A stretch of 55,468 nucleotides of DNA, from assembly GCA_025210235.1 (NCBI GenBank), contig JAOASG010000014.1:1-55468 (forward strand), written 5' to 3'. The DNA comes from Vallitalea sp. GTDB lineage: Bacteria > Bacillota > Clostridia > Lachnospirales > Vallitaleaceae. Shown here in pieces: positions 10,060 to 18,580 of the stretch (positions are counted from its first letter, which is position 1; each line of letters starts with the position of its first letter). The notes under the pieces were generated by a model. That model saw only the letters and a program-made list of their open reading frames with translations, was not told the DNA's origin and did no database searches. The position numbers were made by a program, and so were the translations under genes.

Positions 10060-10656
10060 TTACTCAATCTCTAAATTACAATTATTCAAAAACGTTTCTT
10101 TTTGGCTATATAATTTACTATAAAATGAATCATCCAAAAAAATATTTTTACTCTTATTAAGTATTTTACAGCCACCAATAAACTTTTCATTTTTATCTGC
10201 AACAACAACTTTTTCATCAAATATATTGTTTAACTGACGAAGAAATTTTTCATCACTATGTGATATATAGATAATTATGTCTCCATCTCCAACCTTTGAC
10301 ATATCCTCTTCAATAATGCTAATAAGGTACTGAGGATACTCTTTATCTTCGGTAAATTCAATCAATTTATTTTCTGTTTCTTTGAAAACATTACTAATAA
10401 TACTTTCTCTTACTTTTAATATCTTTCTTTTACTATCCATTATCGCTTTTGATAATATTTCGTTTTTTTCTTTTTCAATATTTTTTAATCCATTTTGAAT
10501 AATTTCATATGCTTTTGATAAATATGATAGCTCTTTTTCTTCGTATATTGCTTCAAGTTCTTTATCTGTTTGCTCCATTATTTTTTCCCGTTTATCTCCA
10601 ACATCTGCCATAATATCCTGAGCAAACTTATCAATTTTTTCTTCCACAATTCTCAT
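10060..10656 (-). CDS. atpE: V-type ATPase subunit E (peripheral stalk)
   Basis: 198 residues from the ATG at 10656, preceded by AAGGAGG at normal distance. An in-frame upstream extension to 10683 has no supporting site. The N-terminal two thirds is charged and helical with heptad character. The C-terminal part contains ISHSDEKFL and FIGGCKI, matching the conserved C-terminal domain of subunit E. It pairs with subunit H to form the peripheral stalk holding the head against rotation. A 75-bp MITE-like insertion lies in the 129-base gap between subunit F and this gene. Confidence 0.9.
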   Translation of the reverse strand: MRIVEEKIDKFAQDIMADVGDKREKIMEQTDKELEAIYEEKELSYLSKAYEIIQNGLKNIEKEKNEILSKAIMDSKRKILKVRESIISNVFKETENKLIEFTEDKEYPQYLISIIEEDMSKVGDGDIIIYISHSDEKFLRQLNNIFDEKVVVADKNEKFIGGCKILNKSKNIFLDDSFYSKLYSQKETFLNNCNLEIE

Positions 10657-10691
10657 AATTATCCTCCTTCCTGTCTTCAACAATTTTACCT

Positions 10692-10766
10692 AAGTTGATT
10701 CTTTAATACAATATGTTGGATTCCCGCTTATATTAAAAACTACTATTGTATGTAAAGAATTTAACG
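10692..10766. mobile_element. MITE-like 75-bp insertion in the V-ATPase operon
   Basis: Imperfect terminal inverted repeats of about 20 bases are seen: GTTGATTCTTTAATACAAT on the left and GTTAAATTCTTTACATACAAT when the right end (10745-10765) is reversed. A 9-base direct repeat ATTTTACCT flanks the element (10683-10691 and 10767-10775), as a target duplication would. It has no coding capacity. The left 27 bases occur exactly once more, at 23798-23824. It lies between atpF and atpE and could form a hairpin in the operon transcript. Confidence 0.6.
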
Positions 10767-10785
10767 ATTTTACCTCAATTAATAG

Positions 10786-11094
10786 CTAGATTTTTAAACC
10801 TATTGCTTCTCTAACATACTTAGTAATAGAATCAGGAGTTCTTCCCGTACCATGTCTATCAGGTATTTCAACAATAAGTGGCGTATGATAGTTAAGCTTA
10901 ACATCGTTAATTTTATCACTAATTAATTTACCTAGTTTTTCAGTGATTAATATAATTCCAATATCTTTATTCTTTAAAGCATTATCAAGGGCATTTCTAA
11001 CCTCATCTATTTCATGTACAACAACGCCTTCTACTCCTGCAAGTCGCATACCTGTTTTGGTATCAATATTATCACTTATTAGATACATTTTCAT
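10786..11094 (-). CDS. atpF: V-type ATPase subunit F
   Basis: 102 residues, normal for the small F (NtpG) subunit. The start MKMYLISDNIDTKTGMRLAG and the block DIGIILITEKL match the Rossmann-like fold of this family, and the region near IPDRHGTGR is also conserved. Subunit F binds the D shaft and modulates rotor coupling. The gene follows K by 34 bases, with an AGAGGAA ribosome binding site. Confidence 0.95.
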   Translation of the reverse strand: MKMYLISDNIDTKTGMRLAGVEGVVVHEIDEVRNALDNALKNKDIGIILITEKLGKLISDKINDVKLNYHTPLIVEIPDRHGTGRTPDSITKYVREAIGLKI

Positions 11095-11128
11095 ATTAAA
11101 TCATTCCTCTTATTTATACAATTCCTAA

Positions 11129-11554
11129 TTAACCTAGTATTAAAATAGATATAATTAATCCATAGATAGCAATACCTTCTGCAAGTCCAACAAATATAAC
11201 AGTTTTTCCAAGTAATTTTGGATCCTCACTAATAGCTCCAATTGCTGCTGATCCAGAAACAGCAACTGCAATACCTGAACCTATAGCCGCTAGACCGGTT
11301 GATAATGCTGCAGCAATATATCTCATACCTTCTGAATTACCAACTACTTTTTCAGTTGTTTCTGCCGCCAAAGCAGTAGTTCCTCCAGTAAGTAACACAA
11401 CCGTTGTTACAATTAAAATTCCAAAAAAACTTAAGACATTTATCCCAAGAAAAGTTCTAACTTTATTTCCTTTAATTCCTTTTTTAATTGCATATACTCC
11501 TGTTAAAACAGTTACAATAACTAATATTAATGCTAAACTCGTTACTAAATTCAT
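11129..11554 (-). CDS. atpK: V-type ATPase subunit K (membrane rotor ring)
   Basis: 141 residues. An N-terminal hairpin (roughly residues 3-20 and 38-58) lacks an acidic site. The second, c-type hairpin starts near residue 78 (IAAALSTGLAAIGSG) and ends with AEGIAIYGLI, whose Glu126 is the ion-binding carboxylate. So one carboxylate is present per four helices. The Gln and Thr/Ser ligands typical of sodium-binding rings are not evident around GSGIAVA and EGIAIY, so protons are the more likely ion; this is inference. GGGAGGAAAG precedes the ATG. Confidence 0.95.
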   Translation of the reverse strand: MNLVTSLALILVIVTVLTGVYAIKKGIKGNKVRTFLGINVLSFFGILIVTTVVLLTGGTTALAAETTEKVVGNSEGMRYIAAALSTGLAAIGSGIAVAVSGSAAIGAISEDPKLLGKTVIFVGLAEGIAIYGLIISILILG

Positions 11555-11644
11555 TATTCTTTCCTCCCTTATTGGTTTTGAATTTACCTAGTTTCACCTA
11601 AGTAATCGCTATATTAAAGTTTACAATAACCTATTAATAATAAA

Positions 11645-13570
11645 TTAGATTGCTTGTTTATCCTTTATTTTAAATGGTTTAAATCCAATTCCTTCACCAC
11701 TAAAGAATCTACTAAACAACTCGTAGTATTCAAGTCTTAATCCTTGTATACCCACTATTAATCCTTCTAAACATATAATAAGTATATTACCAAATATCAT
11801 TACCAATATACTTCCTGTTCCTCCTACCATATCTGCAATCATATGAAATGCTAAAAAGAAGCCCACATGATTAAGAGCAAAAGCACCTACTCTGATAAAT
11901 GATATAGTATTACTTAATATTGCAAGTAATGTTTCAATAAGTTCAAATATAGCCTCAATAAAATATCCTCCCTTATCCTTTGGCAGAATTTGTTTCTTTT
12001 TCTGTAGTAAATTTCCAAGCGGATGAGATAAAAATATTAATATTAAAGGTAAAATTATTAATAATATAATTTGCCAAGCAGCTATCTTTACATTACTATT
12101 GATAACTTTTGTTATAGTTAAATATATTAAGGATAGATAAAACACAAGTCCTGCTATACCATTTCTATCAAATAACAACGTACCTATGTTCTTTTTAATC
12201 AATGAATTCCATATATTAAGAAGCATAGCTAGTATAATAATAATTACACCAAAAGATACAGCTATTCCTAAAATTAATTGTTTGTTTTCCATAGGATTGA
12301 TCATAGGGATAAAACTTAAATATTTTCTTAATATTTCTTCATTCCCAAAAACAGAACCATAAAACAAACCAAATATACTTGAAAAAGCACCAACAAACAT
12401 TAATATTTTACCAAATGATTTATTTTTATTACGTATCAAATATCCTAGTAATCCAATAACCAACCCTTGTCCTACATCACCGAACATCATTCCAAACATT
12501 AACAAATATGTTATAGCTACAAAAGGTGTTGGATCAAGCTCGTTATATGATGGTACACCATACATTTCCACTAGAGACTCAAATGGTTTGAAGAATTTAT
12601 TATTTTTTAATTTAGTAGGTGGTTTAACCTTTTTAATAGCCTCATCTTCCTCAACAATACATGTTATATTTTCGTCTTTTTTTACTCGGTTAACAAAGTC
12701 TTCTAGTTGACTCTTAGGAACCCATCCAGTAAGATAAAAAGCATCTTTTGAATGAACCACATTACGTCTCACGTCAAATACTTGATTAAGCTGATTAATA
12801 GTATTATATATGTCTTCTATTTTGTCATGGTTTTCTTTGTAGAAATCTTCTATCTTTTCATTAATGTCTTTTTCATCAATCGCTAATTGTTTAAGGCTAT
12901 TATCAATGTTTTCAATAACTTCTTTAGGATACCCTTTCACCCTACCTGAAATTCTTATTCTTTCAAAATAAAGAGAAGCAAATAAACTATCAATACTTTC
13001 TTGTACCATATTAGGCATGAAATATAATAAAAACACATGGTCTTCTTCTTCAAACACTTTGAACGAAATAACCTCTAAATCTTCTATATAATTTTTAAGT
13101 TTTTTATAACTATCTTTTGGCATCTTACCAAATCTAAATTTCATAAATTCAAATTCAAATAACTTATTAATTTCTATGTCAACATCTTTAATAGGAATTA
13201 TTTGTTTCTTAATTCTATTTTTTATCATCATTTGATTCTGAATTTCTTTTCTTTGATCCATTAGATTATTTAGTTCCTTACTTAAATCCTCGACAATAGG
13301 TTCAACATCAAGAGCACAACTTATTTGATTATTATCCATTTTTATTTGTTCGATTTTTATATCTAAATGTTCACATAATTTATCTAGTTTTTTAAGTAAA
13401 TCTTCATAAGGATTCTGTATAGAAAATGGGTATAGTCCTTTTACTGAGTCAAGTATAGAAATAGCATTTACTAGCTGCACATCAAAAGGTAATATATTAT
13501 TTATTACGAAATAATCTAAAGCCTTGATTGGTCCTGCAACATTCACAAAATACATTTTTTCAATTGACAT
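11645..13570 (-). CDS. atpI: V-type ATPase subunit I (membrane stator)
   Basis: 641 residues. The first half, about 330 residues, is a soluble arm with coiled-coil stretches that would contact the peripheral stalks. The C-terminal half has seven or eight transmembrane segments. The conserved essential arginine is seen in SFIRVGAFAL (Arg560), facing the K-ring carboxylate to drive ion translocation. It starts MSIEKMYFVNVAGP after GGAAGGAGGCG, and the gene follows subunit C by 15 bases. Confidence 0.97.
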   Translation of the reverse strand: MSIEKMYFVNVAGPIKALDYFVINNILPFDVQLVNAISILDSVKGLYPFSIQNPYEDLLKKLDKLCEHLDIKIEQIKMDNNQISCALDVEPIVEDLSKELNNLMDQRKEIQNQMMIKNRIKKQIIPIKDVDIEINKLFEFEFMKFRFGKMPKDSYKKLKNYIEDLEVISFKVFEEEDHVFLLYFMPNMVQESIDSLFASLYFERIRISGRVKGYPKEVIENIDNSLKQLAIDEKDINEKIEDFYKENHDKIEDIYNTINQLNQVFDVRRNVVHSKDAFYLTGWVPKSQLEDFVNRVKKDENITCIVEEDEAIKKVKPPTKLKNNKFFKPFESLVEMYGVPSYNELDPTPFVAITYLLMFGMMFGDVGQGLVIGLLGYLIRNKNKSFGKILMFVGAFSSIFGLFYGSVFGNEEILRKYLSFIPMINPMENKQLILGIAVSFGVIIIILAMLLNIWNSLIKKNIGTLLFDRNGIAGLVFYLSLIYLTITKVINSNVKIAAWQIILLIILPLILIFLSHPLGNLLQKKKQILPKDKGGYFIEAIFELIETLLAILSNTISFIRVGAFALNHVGFFLAFHMIADMVGGTGSILVMIFGNILIICLEGLIVGIQGLRLEYYELFSRFFSGEGIGFKPFKIKDKQAI

Positions 13571-13585
13571 TATATCGCCTCCTTC

Positions 13586-14626
13586 CTATTTCCCATATCC
13601 TATTAAGAACTTTCTTATTTTATTAGAATCAACATTATATCTTATTCCTTCAATAATTGTTGTTATATTCATTATTTCGACTTCTTTCATAAACATATAT
13701 CCAATAATTGGAGCAATTGAGAAAGGATGCTGACTTATGTTCTTTTCTTGAGTTTTTACAATATATTCATAAAATTCTTTTTCCCAATAATGTTCATCTA
13801 TTGATAAGATATAATTATATGAAGTTCTTTTTAAAACTTTAATAATTCCATCTATATCATTTGAGTTAATAAGTTGTTTTAATTCTTTTTGCCCTAACTT
13901 ATAATGATAAGGTATTAGATATCTGTATAGAATTTCTTTGGATATGTTATAATAATGCTTTCCTCTATAAATCCACATAATATTACGTAAGTCTGCTTCT
14001 AGCCCAAAAATATTAGAAGCTATTATCTTATCTCTTCCTCTAACTAATTCAAGCTGAGAAATAAGTCTTTTATAATAATACATATCCAGTGCCATTTCAG
14101 CAGCAAATAAATCAATTCTATTATTATTTATTATTAAAGGATTTAAAATATTATAAAAGTTTGTTCCTTCTAACCCATTAACAAAGTTTTTTATATTATT
14201 AGCACCATATAATCTATTAAAGTCAATTACGCTGTATTTATTTATAAAAAATAATTTTTTATCAATGTCACGAATGTCTCCACCCATTTGTAACATCCTT
14301 AGCATCTTTTTTAAATCTTCAATCTCTTGTCGCCTATAGATATATCTAAATACAGACTTTGCATTACCTTTTAGATACCTTCCAATCTTAAGTGCTTCGT
14401 TAATAATGGATTGATGTAAAAGCATTTCTACTTGTCCTCTATGAACATCACCCTCATTTAGATCATATAAAAAATCTTTATAATAAGTATTATTTTTTAA
14501 ATATGTTGAAACCTCTAATACATTTTTTCGTAATAGCAATTGTTCATAATCATCTTCAGTTAACATTTTACCTTTCATTGCTCTAATTTTCGTTGAAAGA
14601 TGACTATATTTAAATGTGGCTAACAT
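13586..14626 (-). CDS. atpC: V-type ATPase subunit C
   Basis: 346 residues, the usual size for the funnel-shaped C subunit (AC39/NtpC) that joins the D/F shaft to the K ring. The N-terminus (KYSHLSTKIRAMKGKMLTEDDY) and the EAEMALDMYYYKRL-like region (AAEMALDMYYYKRL here) are characteristic. The ATG lies five bases after the stop of the upstream stalk subunit, and AGAGGTG overlaps that stop, so the pair is translationally coupled. Confidence 0.95.
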   Translation of the reverse strand: MLATFKYSHLSTKIRAMKGKMLTEDDYEQLLLRKNVLEVSTYLKNNTYYKDFLYDLNEGDVHRGQVEMLLHQSIINEALKIGRYLKGNAKSVFRYIYRRQEIEDLKKMLRMLQMGGDIRDIDKKLFFINKYSVIDFNRLYGANNIKNFVNGLEGTNFYNILNPLIINNNRIDLFAAEMALDMYYYKRLISQLELVRGRDKIIASNIFGLEADLRNIMWIYRGKHYYNISKEILYRYLIPYHYKLGQKELKQLINSNDIDGIIKVLKRTSYNYILSIDEHYWEKEFYEYIVKTQEKNISQHPFSIAPIIGYMFMKEVEIMNITTIIEGIRYNVDSNKIRKFLIGYGK

Positions 14627-14630
14627 ATGC

Positions 14631-14942
14631 TCACCTCTCTAATACCGCTTTTAAAAGTTCATCTCTCCATTTTTCTTTATGCTGTGCACTATACTCCTTC
14701 ATATTTTCTAAATCTTTTTCAGCTTTAGTTATATATGCTTGTGCTTTCGCTTTTGCTTCTTCTAATTCTCGTTTTCTTAATTGTTCTACTTTTCTATTTG
14801 CATCATGAAGAATTTTGTCTTTTAATTTGTTGGTAATATCTATCATTTCTTCATGTTTCTTTTCTTTTTCTTTATTTGTATTATATAACACCTCCCTAGC
14901 ATTATTTTCAATAGATATAATCTTATTAATTATAGTTTCCAC
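14631..14942 (-). CDS. V-type ATPase subunit G/H (peripheral stalk coiled coil)
   Basis: 103 residues, almost entirely charged alpha-helix with heptad spacing (for example KVEQLRKRELEEAKAKAQAY). It matches the small stalk subunit called AhaH, NtpF or G, which dimerises with subunit E. It is the first gene of the ATPase operon. A candidate sigma-A promoter lies 50-78 bases upstream, and GAGAGGTG precedes the ATG. Gene naming varies, so the symbol is left blank. Confidence 0.88.
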   Translation of the reverse strand: METIINKIISIENNAREVLYNTNKEKEKKHEEMIDITNKLKDKILHDANRKVEQLRKRELEEAKAKAQAYITKAEKDLENMKEYSAQHKEKWRDELLKAVLER

Positions 14943-14991
14943 AACTTACAACACCTCTCTTCATTATTAAGAAAAATAAGCCGATACCCTA

Positions 14992-15020
14992 ATCATACCA
15001 AAATTTTTTGAAAAACTCAA
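14992..15020 (-). promoter_or_regulatory. Candidate sigma-A promoter of the V-ATPase operon
   Basis: On the minus strand TTGAGT and TATGAT are separated by exactly 17 bases, with a TGG extended -10 immediately before TATGAT. The -35 overlaps the addB stop codon. It sits in the 75-base gap between addB and the first ATPase gene. The ATPase genes, and addA behind them, can thus be transcribed independently of addB. Confidence 0.6.
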
Positions 15021-18000
15021 CTTTTATCAAAGTTTTTGATATATTCCCACACATCATTTTTGCTTATCTTATTCAATAATCTGTATTCATTTTGTCCAAT
15101 TGATTCATCAAATTGACATACAGAAGAATACTTACAATACTTACAAGCATGATCTTTATCATTTTTATAAGGATAAATATTAATATTTCCATTCATTATA
15201 TTTCTACCGATTTCTTCAGTTTTGTAATGTACATAATTTACCAAATCATGAAATTGATCTTTCGAGGCAACTGACGACCTTTTTCCTATAGCTCCTTTTG
15301 ATGTTATTTGAACAGGTAATATATCAGAATATCCTTTGATGTCTTTATCCATTTTTTGTATAACATTAATATCCTCTAGAACTAATCCGTTCATTTTAAG
15401 ACTTTTAATGATATACTTTTCTAAGTCTTCATTACTAATTTCTTCATCCGTCTTTATAATGGGATCATCAATATGATAATAAAAAACACCTGCTGGAATG
15501 ACTTTTTTTGTTGTCTTCATTTTTTCTAATTCTGTAACTGCATTAATATAAACTAATAGCTGTAATTGTAATCCATAATAAAGTGCTGTTATATCAAAAT
15601 TTTTATTACCTGATTTGTAATCAATTACTTTTAAATATACTGTATCATCTGTTTCATATCTATCAACTCTATCAATTCTTCCTTTTAATTTCATTGTTTT
15701 TTCATCATCAAAATCAATATTTAATGAATCAAGCTTAGCTTTATCTGCACTAAAAGCAACTTCATAATCAGTAGGTTTAAACTCCCCTTTTTTAATATGG
15801 TATTGAAGTGCCCAAATAGCTCTCTGTGTTATCCTTGTAAGGCGTTTTATAAGATATGTATTTCTCTTAGTACTGTAAAATATGTTATTACAATATTTAT
15901 CTGCTACTTGAATAACTGTTTCTTCTACAAGTTTTTCTCTTAAATCATCATCAATTGTGTTCCAATCTAATTCTCTATTTACAATCTTTTTAGAAAATTC
16001 ATCAATTGAACGATGAAATAATATACCTATGTCAGGCATAGAAATTTCTCTTATTGTTCTTTCTTTTACATTAAGCCCATAGTCAATAAAATGTGCAAAA
16101 GGACACTGAGCAAATTCTTCTAACCTAGATACACTATTTATTAAATTATCTGAATAAATACTCTTAACTAACTCATCTGACAAAAATTCTTCTTTGTTTA
16201 CATAATATAACCCTTCAATAGCTTTCTTTACTTCAGTTTCCCAATTGGAACTAGTAAAATAAAAGCTATATACATCTTTCCAAAAACCACTAAGATCTGT
16301 ATCATAATAATCTCTTAATTTTTCTAATAAATTCCTAAATGTAGGCTTTTGTAGATAAATTTGTTCATTATCATCAATTTCATCTACGTCCATAATTTTA
16401 ATGTTTTTAAATATCTTTTTTATCCTACTTATAAGCATAGAAGGCCTCATTGATTTACCATCTATATCTGTTCTAGGATAACTTAGGTATAATCTATTAC
16501 TAGGCTTTGTTAGACCTGAATATATTAAAAATTGTTCTTCAAATACTTTTTTCTTACTTGTTGAGGCAAGATCTAACCCCTTTTCCATCAATTTTTCTCT
16601 ATCCATATCTGACAAAATATTAGGTTTAATTGATATTTTAGGTATTTTACCTTCATTAAGCCCTATAATAAACAATGCTTTTATTTTTCCAAGTCTTGAT
16701 CTTTCTAAATCTCCAACTACAATTTGATCAAGTCCTGGAGGAACAAGTCCCATTTCACATTGTTCAAGTCCTGATTCTAGAATATGAATATACTCTTTTA
16801 TAGTTACTACTTCATCTCCTAATATTTCTACTATTTTATCTAACAGTTCCATTATCATTTTATAAATAGCTTTATATTCTTTTTCCAGTATTAACTTATT
16901 ATTTTTTCTAAACTCTTCACTTAAATTAAATATTTTTTGTTCAATATTAAGTTCTGTAAGAAGCTGATATAGAGCTTCCGATATATGTTTTACCGTTGTT
17001 TTTCTCTTTCCTATTTTCTTATAAAAGGTAAGTAATGGTTGTACTAATTCTTCTCTAGCATTGTTAATTCTTTTTAATTGTTCATTAGCATATTCATCAT
17101 TATCACTATTAGTTATGTACGGATATTCAAATGGTTTTTCCCATTTATTTTTTCCTTTTATTCCATATGCTAATACATAATTTTCAATAACATCAATATC
17201 TGATGTATTAATACCTGTTAAATTAGTTTTTGCGTACCTGAATATAGTTTCATATATAAATCCTTTATCAATAATTTCTAAAGCAGATTTAATAAATTCT
17301 ATAAATGGATTGGATAATACATCTTTCTTTTTATCAATAAAAAAAGGTATATCATACTCTTTAAATATCTGTGCTAATATTTTTTCATAACCATCTAAAT
17401 CACCAGTAACAACTGCTATATCTCTATATCTATAATTATGTTTTTTTATTAATTTAATAATATTATTTGATACATTGGTTATTTCTCTTCTTATATTTGA
17501 TGCTGTGTATATGTATATACCTTCAGTTACTTTATCCTCCCAAACTTTATATGGATATCTAAAAATATTTTTTTCTAAATGTGCCATAATGTTATTCTTA
17601 TAACGCCAACTTTTATTTATAAAAATATATTCACCAATAGAGACTTTACTTTCATTTGCATAATTATTTAATTTATTAATAGTTTTTTTACTTTCATAGA
17701 ATAATTCTGACTCATCGTTTAAGTTATGTATTTTCTCAATTTTGTCTATAGTTAAAGTAAGATATATCTTATTGGCTTTTTTTAATAATTCGTTTAACAC
17801 TTTATATTGAATTGGTGTAAATCCATAAAATCCATCTATGCAGATGGCAGCTCCACTTAAAAATTTTGATTTTGCAATAGAATCACTTAATTGATCTAAT
17901 GTATCTTCTGTAGTCATATATTTTCTTTTAATATATTCTTTAAATCCATTGTAAATGATTTGCAAATCATTAATCTTATTTTGTAATAAAGGTTTATTGG

Positions 18001-18439
18001 AAAGTTGTTCTATAGAATTTTCTAGGTCTTTAGGTGAGATTTCATACTGATATAGTTCAGTTATAATACTCTTTAACTCTTTTATAAAACCTGATTTTTC
18101 TGAATTTTTATAAAAAAGAGAAAGACTATTTTTATTATCTTCAATAACTTTTCTTATAACCATACCTTTACCTGTATTACCTAATACAGTTCTACTTGCT
18201 CCACCAATTTCATCAAATATTCTGTAAGCAAGACGTTGAAAACTCAAAACTTCTATTTGCATTATTCCTGATGCAGGATGTAAGTTAACTATATCTTTTT
18301 GCGTTTCTAATGTAAACTGTTCAGGTACTATTATAATAAGGGGTTTGTTAGTATTTTTTAACGATTCTTGTATCATTAAATCGTAACAATAACGTGTTTT
18401 ACCCGATCCTGCTCTTCCCAATATATATTGTAATGACAT
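15017..18439 (-). CDS. addB: ATP-dependent helicase/nuclease subunit B (AddB)
   Basis: 1140 residues. Residues 8-15 are the Walker A motif GRAGSGKT. The C-terminal nuclease domain contains VIDYKSG. The four cysteines of the AddB iron-sulfur cluster are visible: one in the FAQCPFAHF block and three in ACKYCKYSSVC (C-x2-C-x5-C) near the C-terminus. AddB pairs with AddA for end resection and Chi recognition. GGAAGGGG precedes the ATG. In most Firmicutes addA directly follows addB. Here the ATPase operon lies between them. Confidence 0.98.
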   Translation of the reverse strand: MSLQYILGRAGSGKTRYCYDLMIQESLKNTNKPLIIIVPEQFTLETQKDIVNLHPASGIMQIEVLSFQRLAYRIFDEIGGASRTVLGNTGKGMVIRKVIEDNKNSLSLFYKNSEKSGFIKELKSIITELYQYEISPKDLENSIEQLSNKPLLQNKINDLQIIYNGFKEYIKRKYMTTEDTLDQLSDSIAKSKFLSGAAICIDGFYGFTPIQYKVLNELLKKANKIYLTLTIDKIEKIHNLNDESELFYESKKTINKLNNYANESKVSIGEYIFINKSWRYKNNIMAHLEKNIFRYPYKVWEDKVTEGIYIYTASNIRREITNVSNNIIKLIKKHNYRYRDIAVVTGDLDGYEKILAQIFKEYDIPFFIDKKKDVLSNPFIEFIKSALEIIDKGFIYETIFRYAKTNLTGINTSDIDVIENYVLAYGIKGKNKWEKPFEYPYITNSDNDEYANEQLKRINNAREELVQPLLTFYKKIGKRKTTVKHISEALYQLLTELNIEQKIFNLSEEFRKNNKLILEKEYKAIYKMIMELLDKIVEILGDEVVTIKEYIHILESGLEQCEMGLVPPGLDQIVVGDLERSRLGKIKALFIIGLNEGKIPKISIKPNILSDMDREKLMEKGLDLASTSKKKVFEEQFLIYSGLTKPSNRLYLSYPRTDIDGKSMRPSMLISRIKKIFKNIKIMDVDEIDDNEQIYLQKPTFRNLLEKLRDYYDTDLSGFWKDVYSFYFTSSNWETEVKKAIEGLYYVNKEEFLSDELVKSIYSDNLINSVSRLEEFAQCPFAHFIDYGLNVKERTIREISMPDIGILFHRSIDEFSKKIVNRELDWNTIDDDLREKLVEETVIQVADKYCNNIFYSTKRNTYLIKRLTRITQRAIWALQYHIKKGEFKPTDYEVAFSADKAKLDSLNIDFDDEKTMKLKGRIDRVDRYETDDTVYLKVIDYKSGNKNFDITALYYGLQLQLLVYINAVTELEKMKTTKKVIPAGVFYYHIDDPIIKTDEEISNEDLEKYIIKSLKMNGLVLEDINVIQKMDKDIKGYSDILPVQITSKGAIGKRSSVASKDQFHDLVNYVHYKTEEIGRNIMNGNINIYPYKNDKDHACKYCKYSSVCQFDESIGQNEYRLLNKISKNDVWEYIKNFDKS

Positions 18440-18517
18440 ACTCTTCCCCTTCCTTCTATAACATTAGTAATTATAAAACTAATCATCTTAATTCTTTACA
18501 TACTGAATGAAGCTAGA

Positions 18518-18555
18518 GGAGATGGTATAAGGTAATATTACCCTATACCATCTCC
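18518..18555. repeat. Near-perfect 38-bp palindrome between deacetylase and addB
   Basis: GGAGATGGTATAAGGTAAT is followed directly by its reverse complement with a single mismatch, giving an 18-of-19 bp stem with minimal loop. It lies 26 bases past the deacetylase stop and about 80 bases before the addB start. No T run follows on either strand, so it is not a standard intrinsic terminator. It could be a processing site, an attenuator or a protein-binding palindrome. Confidence 0.7.
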
Positions 18556-18580
18556 GCGTAAACCTTTAAAGAATGAATTG

